Assembly (NCBI GenBank): GCA_003222675.1 | Contig: QHWT01000048.1 | Coordinates: 1 to 64,000 of the forward strand | Direction: 5' to 3' | Source: Acidobacteriota bacterium | Lineage (GTDB): Bacteria > Acidobacteriota > Vicinamibacteria > Vicinamibacterales > 2-12-FULL-66-21 | Length of the DNA: 64,000 bases | Shown here: positions 54,713-62,923 of the stretch, piece after piece | Position numbering within the stretch: position 1 is the stretch's first letter | Layout: every line of letters begins with the position of its first letter | Notes under the pieces: model-generated | Seen by the model: only the letters and a program-made list of their open reading frames with translations | What the model was told of the DNA's origin: nothing | The model's database searches: none | Translations under genes and position numbers: made by a program

Positions 54713-55876
54713 TTACTTCGCGCTGAAGGCGAAGACGGTCTTCGAGTCGTAGTTCTGACCAGGCTTCAGAATCGTCGACGGGAAGTTCTGCTTGTTCGGC
54801 GAGTCGGGATAGTGCTGCGTCTCCAGGCACAGGCCACTGCGGTGCGCATACACGTGGTCGCCTTTGCCTTTGATCGTGCCGTCGAGGAAATTCCCCGAGT
54901 AGAACTGCAGGCCAGGCTCGGTGGTGCGGATCTCCAGTGAGCGACCGCTCTTCGGATCCGTCAGGTGTGCCGCCAGCGACAAACCGCTTCCAGACCGGTT
55001 GAGCACCCAGTTGTGGTCGTATCCCTTGCCATTCTTCAATTGCGGATTGTCCTGATCGATGCGCGCGCCGATGGCTGTCGGCTGCCGGAAGTCGAACGGC
55101 GTACCTTGCACCGGCGCGAGCTCTCCCGTGGGAATGAGCGTCGCGTCGACCGGCGTGTAGCGGTCGGCGTTGATCAGCAGTTGATGACCGAGGATGTCGC
55201 CAGCATCATGACCCGCCAGGTTGAAGTAGCTGTGTTGCGTGAGGTTCACCGGCGTGGCCTTGTCGGTGGTCGCGTGATAATCGAGAGTCAGCTCGTTCCT
55301 GTTCGTCAACGTATACGTGACGCGAACCTGCAGGTTGCCCGGGTAGCCTTCCTCTCCGTCCGGACTCGTACGGGTGAACACCACCGAAGCGCCGTCTGCT
55401 GATTCGCGGGGTATCGCCGTCCACAGGACCTTGTCGAACCCGCGCGTGCCGCCGTGAAGGTGATTCGGGTCGTTGTTGATAGCGAGCGTGTAGGTGTGAC
55501 CGTCGAGCGTGAACTTCCCCTTGGCGATCCGGTTGCCATAGCGGCCGATCAGCGCGCCAAAGTACGGTGGAGGCGGTTGATCGAGATAGCGCTGCGGCGA
55601 GTCGAACCCCAGCACGACATCCGATGCGCGTCCGTCGCGACCCGGCACCTTCAGCGATGTGATGATGCCGCCGTACGACATCACCTGCATCTCCATTCCG
55701 CGGTCATTCGTCAGCGTGAACATTTCTATCGGGGTTCCATTCACGCGCACGGTGCTCGTTGAGTGCGTCACACGCGCGCGTGCCGGCGGCGCTGACGCTG
55801 GGGCTTGAGATCGGACGCTGGGCACGATGACCGCAGCGGCGATGACCCAGGCGGCACAATGGAAAGCAGTCGGCAT
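54713..55876 (-). CDS. Exported aldose 1-epimerase (mutarotase)
   Basis: A 387-residue mutarotase with a signal peptide ([23 protein letters not shown]), so it would interconvert sugar anomers in the periplasm. The family catalytic residues are visible: His in [10 protein letters not shown], His in [12 protein letters not shown] and Glu in [13 protein letters not shown]. The start at 55876 is chosen for the signal sequence; an in-frame codon lies 22 residues above. It is divergent from the ABC operon and probably readies L-arabinose for uptake. Confidence 0.92.
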   Translation of the reverse strand: MPTAFHCAAWVIAAAVIVPSVRSQAPASAPPARARVTHSTSTVRVNGTPIEMFTLTNDRGMEMQVMSYGGIITSLKVPGRDGRASDVVLGFDSPQRYLDQPPPPYFGALIGRYGNRIAKGKFTLDGHTYTLAINNDPNHLHGGTRGFDKVLWTAIPRESADGASVVFTRTSPDGEEGYPGNLQVRVTYTLTNRNELTLDYHATTDKATPVNLTQHSYFNLAGHDAGDILGHQLLINADRYTPVDATLIPTGELAPVQGTPFDFRQPTAIGARIDQDNPQLKNGKGYDHNWVLNRSGSGLSLAAHLTDPKSGRSLEIRTTEPGLQFYSGNFLDGTIKGKGDHVYAHRSGLCLETQHYPDSPNKQNFPSTILKPGQNYDSKTVFAFSAK

Positions 55877-55943
55877 CTGTGGCGCTCCAGTTCCGTCAAA
55901 TGTGCGCAATTGTATGCGATGACCATCACGCGGGCCGATCACG

Positions 55944-55949
55944 TAATAT
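55944..55949 (+). promoter_or_regulatory. -10 box close to the ABC-ATPase start
   Basis: TAATAT ends ten bases before the ATG at 55960, implying a very short or absent leader for the sugar-importer operon. Confidence 0.45.
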
Positions 55950-55959
55950 GCACCGGGAC

Positions 55960-57495
55960 ATGGCAGACGAGGGCCTCGCGTTCCGAAACGTCAGCAAAGC
56001 CTTTGGCGCGGTCAGGGCACTGCGCGGCGTTTCGTTCGCCGTCGCCGAAGGAGAAGCGCACGCCCTGGTCGGCGAGAATGGCGCCGGCAAGTCGACACTC
56101 CTCAAGATCCTGGCCGGTATCGTTCAGCCCGACGCCGGAGAGATCTTCTGGCGCGGCGAACGGCTTCATGTCGGCAGCCCGAGGGATGCACTCGAACGCG
56201 GCATCGGGATGGTGTACCAGGAGATGCTGTCGTTTCCGAACCTCTCGGTATCGGGCAACATCTTCGCCGGCCGCGAGATCACGGACGGCATCGGACGTCT
56301 CAACCGTACCGCGATGCACGAGCGGACTCAGGCGCTGCTCGACGAGCTGCACCTCTCGATCCCGCCGGATGCGCCGGCGGATTCCCTGTCCGCGGCACAC
56401 CGCCAGTTACTCCAGGTCGCGCGCGCGCTGGCGTTCGAGTGCCGTATTCTGGTGCTCGACGAGCCGACCACGTCGCTCACTGACGGTGAAGCGGATCACT
56501 TGTTCGCCGTTCTCCATAAGTTGAAGCGCCGCGGCGTGACGCTCTTGTACGTCTCGCACCGGTTGCCGGAAGTCTTCCGCGTGTGCGACGCCATTACCGT
56601 GCTGCGCGACGGCGCGCACGTCGGGACGAGCCGGACCATCGACGTCACACCCGGGCATGTCGTGCGATCGATGGTCGGGCGCGATCTTCCGCCCCGCGCG
56701 TCGGACGTCTCGGCTCCCTCGTCGACGCCCGTGCTCGCGCTCGAACAGTTGACGCGCGCGCCCTGCTTTCGAGGCGTCTCGTTCACCGTTCACGAAGGGG
56801 AAATCGTTGCGCTCTTCGGCCTCGTAGGATCGGGACGATCGGAGCTGCTCGAAACGCTCTTCGGCGTGTTCACGGCGGAGGCTGGCCAGGTGCGCCTCGA
56901 CGGCCGCACCGTGACGCCCTCGTCGCCCGCGGCGGCCGCGCGTCTTGGCATCGTGCTGGTGCCCGAGGAGCGTCAGCGCCAGGGCCTCCTGTTCAACCTG
57001 ACCATCCGGCACAATCTCGTGCTCCCCGACCGTACCGTGCGCGGCGACGTGCTCGTGCACGCCGCACGAGAGCGTCGCGAAGCGCAGGATCTCGTCGAAC
57101 GCTGGCGCATCAAGGCCCCTGGCGTCGAGACGCTGCCCGACAGCCTGAGCGGCGGCAACCAGCAGAAGGTCGTCGTCGCGAAATGGCTCGCCACGTCGCC
57201 GCGCGTGATCCTGCTCGACGAGCCCACGAAAGGCGTCGACGTGGGCGCCAAGTTCGAAATTCACGAGATCATCCGGCGCGAAGCCGCGCGGGGCGCGGCG
57301 TGTCTCGTTGCCTCGAGCGATCTGCCCGAAGTCCTCGCGATCGCGCATCGCATCGTGGTCATGCGCGAAGGGCGCGTGCAAGGTGAAGTCGGTGGCGCCG
57401 ATGCAACCGAGGAAGCGGTCATGCACCTCGCGACACATCCGCCCGACTCCCGCGAGGTCTCGCCGAAGCCCCTCGGCGGCGAAGGCAGATCGTGA
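55960..57495 (+). CDS. Sugar ABC transporter ATPase (RbsA/AraG-like)
   Basis: A 511-residue protein with two ABC domains in tandem, as in ribose, xylose and arabinose importers. The first has Walker [12 protein letters not shown] near residue 38, signature [17 protein letters not shown] and Walker [12 protein letters not shown]. The second has the degenerate Walker [13 protein letters not shown] typical of this family, signature [17 protein letters not shown] and [16 protein letters not shown]. It overlaps the permease gene by four bases (GTGA). The context of GH127 and araBD genes suggests L-arabinose as the substrate. Confidence 0.93.
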   Translation: MADEGLAFRNVSKAFGAVRALRGVSFAVAEGEAHALVGENGAGKSTLLKILAGIVQPDAGEIFWRGERLHVGSPRDALERGIGMVYQEMLSFPNLSVSGNIFAGREITDGIGRLNRTAMHERTQALLDELHLSIPPDAPADSLSAAHRQLLQVARALAFECRILVLDEPTTSLTDGEADHLFAVLHKLKRRGVTLLYVSHRLPEVFRVCDAITVLRDGAHVGTSRTIDVTPGHVVRSMVGRDLPPRASDVSAPSSTPVLALEQLTRAPCFRGVSFTVHEGEIVALFGLVGSGRSELLETLFGVFTAEAGQVRLDGRTVTPSSPAAAARLGIVLVPEERQRQGLLFNLTIRHNLVLPDRTVRGDVLVHAARERREAQDLVERWRIKAPGVETLPDSLSGGNQQKVVVAKWLATSPRVILLDEPTKGVDVGAKFEIHEIIRREAARGAACLVASSDLPEVLAIAHRIVVMREGRVQGEVGGADATEEAVMHLATHPPDSREVSPKPLGGEGRS

Positions 57496-58517
57496 AGAAG
57501 CTCTGGGCTCCCTTCCGCTCGCAAAATGAGACACACGAGCTTCGGCGCGCCGCCGCTCCGCGGCGACGGCGTGAGGTCCGCGAGCTGAGCACGATCGTGA
57601 TTCTTGTGCTCGAGATCGTGTTCTTCACGTGGTGGCTCTGGCCGGAGGCGGGGCGCGAGCATCCGTTTCTCAACTCCGCGAACGCGCTCTTGATCCTGAA
57701 GTACTCGGCGATCTACGGCATCGCGGCGATTGGCGCCGCAATCGTGATCATCTCTGGCGGCATCGACCTCGCGCCCGGGGCGGTGATGGCGCTCGCCGGC
57801 GTGATCGGCTCAGAACTTTTCGTGGTGAAGGGCTGGCCGCTCGGCAGCAGCATGATGCTCGGCGTGCTGGTTGGCCTCGGCTCAGGCCTGCTCAGTGCCG
57901 CGCTGATCGTGCTCGTGCGCCTCCCGCCATTCATCGCGACCCTTGGTGTGATGGGCATCACGCGCGGCGCGGCATTCATCCTGACGGAAGGTCAGTACTT
58001 CGACGTCTCGAGCCGCCTGCTCGGCGGTTGGCGGCCGCTGGGGTTGCCGGCCGACTGGGTCTCGCCGCTCATCATGATCGTGTTGGCCCTCGTGTTCCAG
58101 GTCGTGATGACGACTTTCCAATGGGGGCGCGCGGTGTTCTCCATCGGCGGCAACGAGACGGCGGCGCTGTTTTCCGGAATTGCGGTCAATCGTGTGAAAA
58201 CGTCGGTCTATGCGCTCTCGGGCGCGCTTGCGGGGATTTCGGGTGTGGTGCTCGTGCTCGTTCAGGGGCAGGGCAAGGCGGATCTCGCGACCGGCTATGA
58301 ACTCGATATCATCGCGTCCGCCGTCGTCGGCGGCGCCAGTCTCGCCGGCGGCCGCGGATCGGTGCTCGGCGCGGTGCTCGGCACGTTGATCTTCGGCGTG
58401 CTGCGCAACGCGCTGCCCCAGATCCCGGGCGCGACGTTCTACGATAGGCTGATCGTCGGATTGGCGGTGATCGTGATCGTCGTGGTGGATCAGTTGCTGC
58501 TCAAGAGACGTTCGTAG
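57492..58517 (+). CDS. Sugar ABC transporter permease (RbsC/AraH-like)
   Basis: A 341-residue permease with eight to ten hydrophobic segments. AIVIISGGIDLAPGAVMALAGVIG and VVGGASLAGGRGSVLGAVLGTLIFGVLRNALP are the conserved parts of the monosaccharide-type permeases. A basic N-terminal stretch of about 30 residues precedes the first helix. Translationally coupled to the ATPase by a 4-base overlap; 45 bases separate it from the binding-protein gene. Confidence 0.92.
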   Translation: MKKLWAPFRSQNETHELRRAAAPRRRREVRELSTIVILVLEIVFFTWWLWPEAGREHPFLNSANALLILKYSAIYGIAAIGAAIVIISGGIDLAPGAVMALAGVIGSELFVVKGWPLGSSMMLGVLVGLGSGLLSAALIVLVRLPPFIATLGVMGITRGAAFILTEGQYFDVSSRLLGGWRPLGLPADWVSPLIMIVLALVFQVVMTTFQWGRAVFSIGGNETAALFSGIAVNRVKTSVYALSGALAGISGVVLVLVQGQGKADLATGYELDIIASAVVGGASLAGGRGSVLGAVLGTLIFGVLRNALPQIPGATFYDRLIVGLAVIVIVVVDQLLLKRRS

Positions 58518-58562
58518 GCGTCGATGCTGAATGCCGAACGCCGAGCGCTGAACGGAGGACTG

Positions 58563-59528
58563 ATGCGTAGAGTCGCTGTCGTGGCGTTGATGGTGCTGTT
58601 GGCGGTGACCGCGTGTCGTCGCGGCGACCAGCCGGCGAACACGCCGGCCGGATCGAAGCGCCTGCGATTCGCAGTGATCCCGAAATCGCTGGACATCCCG
58701 GTGTTCAACTACGCGAAGGTTGGCGCGGAGCGCAAGGCGAAAGAGCTCGGGGACGTCGACATTCTCTGGAATGCGCCGACGAACCCGGATCAATTGAAGC
58801 AGAAGGAAGTCCTCGAGTCCTATATCACTCAGCGCGTCGACGGCATCGCGATCTCGTCGCTGAACGGCGACTTCCTGACCGACACGATCGACCGGGCGAT
58901 CGCGGCGGGCGTTCCGGTCGTGACGTGGGACTCCGACGCGCCCAAATCGAAGCGCGTCGCCTTCTATGGCGTCGACGACCTCGCATCCGGTCGCATCATG
59001 GGTGAACAGGCGATCGGCCTGCTGAACGGCAAGGGCAAGGTCGCGATCATCACGAGCGTCGGCGCCACGAACCTGCAGCGCCGGCTCGACGGCGTCAAGG
59101 ACGCGCTCGCCAAGGCGCCCGGCATCGAGGTCGTCGAAGTCTTCGACATCAAGGAGGACTCCGTGCGCTGTGCCGAGATCATGGCGACCGGCACCAGGCG
59201 GTATCCCGATCTGGCGGCATGGCTGTCGGTCGGCGGCTGGCCCGTGTTCACGCGCAATGCGACCGCGTCGGTCGATCCGTCGAAGACCAAGGTCATCTCG
59301 TTCGACACGATTCAACCCGCGCTCGATCTGCTGCGCGAGGGCAAAGTGACGGTGCTGCTCGGCCAGAAGTATTTCGGCTGGGGCAGCGAGACCGTGCAGC
59401 TTCTCTATGACATCAAGCACGGCAAGAACCCGCCGTCGCCGATCGTGGACTCCGGTGTAGACGTCGTGACCAAAGACAACGTCGATGCCTACGCCGCGAC
59501 GTGGAAGAAGATGGAAAGCGGAAGCTAG
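58563..59528 (+). CDS. Sugar-binding lipoprotein of the ABC importer
   Basis: A 321-residue periplasmic-binding-protein-like lipoprotein. The lipobox is LAVTAC, so Cys would carry the lipid anchor. The fold is the ribose/arabinose-binding type (RFAVIPKSLDIPVFNYAKVGAERKAKEL, SLNGDFLTDTIDRAIAAGVPVVTWDSDAP, DGVKDALAKAPGIEVVEV). GGAGG lies four bases before the ATG. Codons upstream of 58563 come from a GAACGCCGAGCGCTGAACG-type repeat. It is the third gene of the importer operon. Confidence 0.92.
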   Translation: MRRVAVVALMVLLAVTACRRGDQPANTPAGSKRLRFAVIPKSLDIPVFNYAKVGAERKAKELGDVDILWNAPTNPDQLKQKEVLESYITQRVDGIAISSLNGDFLTDTIDRAIAAGVPVVTWDSDAPKSKRVAFYGVDDLASGRIMGEQAIGLLNGKGKVAIITSVGATNLQRRLDGVKDALAKAPGIEVVEVFDIKEDSVRCAEIMATGTRRYPDLAAWLSVGGWPVFTRNATASVDPSKTKVISFDTIQPALDLLREGKVTVLLGQKYFGWGSETVQLLYDIKHGKNPPSPIVDSGVDVVTKDNVDAYAATWKKMESGS

Positions 59529-59576
59529 CCACCGCGTTCTGCGTCAGGAACCGCTACGGCGATGTGCGCCGATGAC

Positions 59577-59785
59577 GGGGAGAAGACGGCCTCACGCAGA
59601 GAAAATGCCAGAGGAGCAGAGGTCGCCGAGGAGGCTGCGACCCGGCGCATCGCCAGGCCGGCCTCCGGCCGGCGCTGTGTGTCTCAGCCCGCGCGAAGCG
59701 CGGGCCTGGCGATGCGCCACACCGCAGCCGCTTCTTCAATTGTCTTCTCCCCGGGCTCCGCGCCTTGGCGCCTTCGCGTGAGACC
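59577..59785. repeat. MITE-like interspersed repeat (family R2), copy 3, inverted
   Basis: Read on the minus strand it starts TCTCACGCGAAGGCGCCAAG, contains GGAGAAGACAATTGAAGAAG and ends TTTTCTCTGCGTGAGGCCGT, the same order as copies 1 and 2 but in the opposite orientation. The centre carries palindromes (GGCCGGCCTCCGGCCGGC, CCCGCGCGAAGCGCGGG). It fills most of the gap between the importer operon and the convergent HAD gene. Confidence 0.7.
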
Positions 59786-59830
59786 GTACGTGACAAGCGA
59801 AAGGCCATGAATGGAACGGACGCAACCCGG

Positions 59831-60475
59831 CTAGCGCTCGATCAATCGCTCGAACGCATCGTCCGGCACGTCCTCGAGAGATCTGACGAACACGTCCGCG
59901 CCGAGCGTCGTCGTCCTGCTGACGCCAATGCACCGCATCCCGGCGCGCCTCGCGGCCTCGACGCCGGCCGATGCGTCCTCGACGACGATGCAGTGCGCGG
60001 GCGTGACGGAAAGCCGCGCGGCAGCGGCCAGGAACACCTGCGGATCCGGCTTCCCTTTCGTCACGTCTTCGGACGCGACGAGGGCATCGAAGTACTGCGC
60101 GATACCCAGCGCGCGCAGCATCACCTCGATGTTCTGTCTTGGCGCCGAGGACGCAATCGCCTGTTTCCAGCCGTCAGCGTGAAGCCGCACGAGCCATTCC
60201 GCGGCGCCCGGCAGCGGCGTCAGGCCGTGCACTTGCGCGAGCCGACGGTATTCCGCTTCCTTGGCTTCGGCGATTCGGCTCATGCGCTCCTCGGTCGATT
60301 CGGCGCCAAGCCATCCCCGCAGGATGCGATCGTTGCGCTGGCCGAACGTCGACTTGAACTGTTCATACGTGACCTGCACGCCGTCGAGGCCGAGCGCGTG
60401 CTCCCACGATTGCCAGTGATATTCCTCGGAGTCGACGAGCGTCCCGTCGAGATCCCATAAAACAGCGCGACTCAT
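59831..60475 (-). CDS. HAD-family phosphatase (beta-phosphoglucomutase-like)
   Basis: A 214-residue HAD hydrolase with a helical cap (about 15-80). Motifs: LWDLDGTLVD (nucleophile Asp and D+2), IASSAP, K in SEDVTKGKPDP and acidic IVVEDASAG. The spacing fits subfamily IA phosphatases and beta-phosphoglucomutases. Its ATG overlaps the araD stop, so it is the third gene of the araB-araD unit. A plausible role is clearing or mutating a sugar phosphate by-product of arabinose metabolism; that is inferred only from context. Confidence 0.9.
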   Translation of the reverse strand: MSRAVLWDLDGTLVDSEEYHWQSWEHALGLDGVQVTYEQFKSTFGQRNDRILRGWLGAESTEERMSRIAEAKEAEYRRLAQVHGLTPLPGAAEWLVRLHADGWKQAIASSAPRQNIEVMLRALGIAQYFDALVASEDVTKGKPDPQVFLAAAARLSVTPAHCIVVEDASAGVEAARRAGMRCIGVSRTTTLGADVFVRSLEDVPDDAFERLIER

Positions 60476-61203
60476 TCAGATGTAGGCCGGGTCTTCAGAC
60501 CCGGCGCTTCCTGCCCGTAGTACGCGTCGGGCCCGTGCTTGCGCAGGTAATGCTTATCGACGAGGAACGAATCCGGGCGAGCGGCCTCGGCCGCGAGCGC
60601 GCGCACGCGCCATTCGACGCGCGCGAGATATTCCAGGACCTGCGCGTGCTCGATCGCGGACGCCGCGTCCTTGCCCCAGGTGAAAGGGCCATGATTCGCG
60701 ACCAGCACGGCGGCCATCTCATCGCACGAGAGTCCCTCGCGACGGAGCGCTTCGATGATGACAAGGCCGGTGTTCTTCTCGTAGTCGCGCTGCACTTCTT
60801 CCTGTGTCAGCGGCCGCGTGACCGGCACGTCCCCGCGAAAGTAATCCGCGTGCGTCGTTCCCATGCAGCGGACGGGCACGCGTGCCTGTGCGAACACCGT
60901 CGCGTACTCCGAGTGCGTGTGCACGATGCCGCCGCAGCCAAAGCCCCGGTACAGCTCGAGGTGCGTGGGCGTATCCGACGAGGGGCGCAGATCGCTGTCC
61001 ACGACCTTCCCCGTCTCCAGCGAGACCGGCACCATGTGTGACGGCGACAGCGCGCTGTACGGAATGCCGCTCGGCTTGATGACAAAAACCCCGGCCGCGC
61101 GATCGAGCTGCGACACGTTGCCGAAGGTCCCCATGACGAGTCCGGTTTTCGCGAGCGCGCGATTCGCCTGATACACGATCTCGCGTAACTCGGCGGCGAT
61201 CAC
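60472..61203 (-). CDS. araD: L-ribulose-5-phosphate 4-epimerase
   Basis: A 243-residue class II aldolase-fold enzyme converting L-ribulose 5-phosphate to D-xylulose 5-phosphate. Metal ligands appear in VHTHSEYATVFAQ (two His) and the later His in VANHGPFTWG; NVSQLD and KPSGIPY bind phosphate; HADYFRGDVPVTR matches epimerases better than fuculose aldolases. The stop overlaps the HAD start and the start overlaps the ribulokinase stop. The last residues (PGLKTRPT) are encoded by an R1 REP palindrome, so the normal end was replaced. Confidence 0.94.
   Translation of the reverse strand: MIAAELREIVYQANRALAKTGLVMGTFGNVSQLDRAAGVFVIKPSGIPYSALSPSHMVPVSLETGKVVDSDLRPSSDTPTHLELYRGFGCGGIVHTHSEYATVFAQARVPVRCMGTTHADYFRGDVPVTRPLTQEEVQRDYEKNTGLVIIEALRREGLSCDEMAAVLVANHGPFTWGKDAASAIEHAQVLEYLARVEWRVRALAAEAARPDSFLVDKHYLRKHGPDAYYGQEAPGLKTRPTSE
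60482..60506. repeat. REP-like palindrome (family R1) inside araD
   Basis: GTAGGCCGGGTCTTCAGACC followed by CGGC, a perfect R1 hairpin, lies within the araD coding frame and supplies its C-terminal residues. Confidence 0.8.
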
Positions 61204-62897
61204 GCGACGACACCCGCGGCGCGTTCCTTGATTGTGAGCAGGCGCTTCATCACCGCTCCGAGATCGGACGCCGCGCCGGCGACACCACCGAAGGCATCGT
61301 GCAGCTCGCGATAGATGCCATAGAGCTGGTCGTACACCGCGTGCGCGTCAGGCTGCGGCTCGAATCGCTTCTCCTTCAGCGTCGTCATGCGCGCCTGCGC
61401 GTCGGTCCAGCCGTCGTATCCGCCGGCCGCCTGTCCTGCCGTCACTGCGGCAGAAACAGCGGCGCCGAGCGCCGGTGTCTGCGGCGACCCCGCGACGAGC
61501 ATCGGCTGACCCAGGACGTCCGCGTAAATCTGCATGAAGAGATCGTTCTTCTCCGCGATGCCACCGCAGCAGACCACGCGATCGATCGTGACTCCGTACT
61601 CACGAATGCGCTCGATGATGGCGCGCGCGCCGTATGCCGTCGCCTCAATCAGTGCGCGGTAGATCTCCGCCCGCGTCGTGTGCAGCGTCTGGCCGACGAT
61701 GAGCCCAGTCAGGCGAGGATCGACGAGCACGGTGCGATTGCCGTTATTCCAGTCCAGCGCAAGCAGGCCGGATTCGCCGGGCGTGAGCCCGGCGGCCGCA
61801 CGAGACAGCTCCGCGTGCAGCGCCTCGCCTCCACCGCAGACGCCCTCTACCCACCATTTCAGGAGATCGCCGACGGCCGACTGCCCCGCTTCGATGCCGA
61901 AAAAGCCGGGCATGATCGAACCGTTGACGATGCCGCAGATCCCCGGAATGTCGGCGAGCCGATCCGCGGCCGGCGCGATCGCGCAATCACACGTCGACGT
62001 GCCGATGATCTTCACGAGCGTGCCAGCCGTGACGCCTGACCCGACGGCGCCGTAGTGCGCGTCGAATCCACCCATCGCGATCGGCATCCCCCTCGTCAGC
62101 CCGAACGTGGCGGCCCATTCGGCGGAAAGCTGCCCTGCAGGTCGACCGGGGGGCCAGGCTTTTTCGTACAGGCGATCGCGCAGATCCGCGAGCTTCGGAT
62201 CGAGTCGGGCGAGAAACGACTTGGGCGGCAGTCCACTCCACGCCTCTGAGTACATCGCCTTGTGACCCGCGGCGCACACGCATCGGACGATAGTGCGCGG
62301 GTCGCGTACGCCGGCCAGGACGGCCGGAATGAAATCGGCCAGCTCGACCCAGCTGGCCGCTGCGTCGAATACGTCCGGCGCGACCTTCAAGCAGTGCCAG
62401 ATCTTCGACCACCACCACTCAGACGAGTACGTGCCGCCAATCGGGGCCAGCAATTCCGGCGCATATCGCCGCGCGGTCTGTGTGATCGCGGCAGCCTCCG
62501 CGGCACCGGTGTGGTCTTTCCAGAGCCACGCGTGCGCGGCGAGATTGTTCGTGAATCTCGGATCGACCGCGAGCGGCTGCGCTTTCGTGTCGACTGGGAG
62601 CGGCGTGGAGCCCGTGGTGTCGACGCCGATGCCGATCACGCGATCGCGCGCGAAGCCTGCGTGTCGATCCGCTTCGGCAAGCGCGCCACCGATCGACGCG
62701 CCGAGCCCCGCGATGTAATCGGCAGGATTCTGACGCGCGAGGTGCGGCTGCTTGGGATCGAGCAGGACGCCACGGTCGCCGCTTGGATAGTCAAAGACGT
62801 GCGTCCCGACGACACGCCCGTTCGTGCAGTCGACGACGACGGCGCGGACTGAGTTCGTTCCGTAATCGACGCCGATCGTGAATCCTGTGCGGGTCAT
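61200..62897 (-). CDS. araB: Ribulokinase
   Basis: A 565-residue FGGY kinase phosphorylating L-ribulose. The ATPase phosphate-1 loop is GVDYGTNSVRAVVVD; DTTGSTPLPVD and TYSSEWWWSKIWH are ribulokinase-type segments; the catalytic Asp lies in MGGFDAHYGAVGSG and the nucleotide site in CCGGIAEKNDLFMQIYADVLGQPM. First gene of araB-araD-HAD, all joined by 4-base overlaps. Its start is only 26 bases from the divergent GH127 gene. Confidence 0.95.
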   Translation of the reverse strand: MTRTGFTIGVDYGTNSVRAVVVDCTNGRVVGTHVFDYPSGDRGVLLDPKQPHLARQNPADYIAGLGASIGGALAEADRHAGFARDRVIGIGVDTTGSTPLPVDTKAQPLAVDPRFTNNLAAHAWLWKDHTGAAEAAAITQTARRYAPELLAPIGGTYSSEWWWSKIWHCLKVAPDVFDAAASWVELADFIPAVLAGVRDPRTIVRCVCAAGHKAMYSEAWSGLPPKSFLARLDPKLADLRDRLYEKAWPPGRPAGQLSAEWAATFGLTRGMPIAMGGFDAHYGAVGSGVTAGTLVKIIGTSTCDCAIAPAADRLADIPGICGIVNGSIMPGFFGIEAGQSAVGDLLKWWVEGVCGGGEALHAELSRAAAGLTPGESGLLALDWNNGNRTVLVDPRLTGLIVGQTLHTTRAEIYRALIEATAYGARAIIERIREYGVTIDRVVCCGGIAEKNDLFMQIYADVLGQPMLVAGSPQTPALGAAVSAAVTAGQAAGGYDGWTDAQARMTTLKEKRFEPQPDAHAVYDQLYGIYRELHDAFGGVAGAASDLGAVMKRLLTIKERAAGVVA

Positions 62898-62923
62898 GCG
62901 CTATCACGGTATCATGCGCCGAA

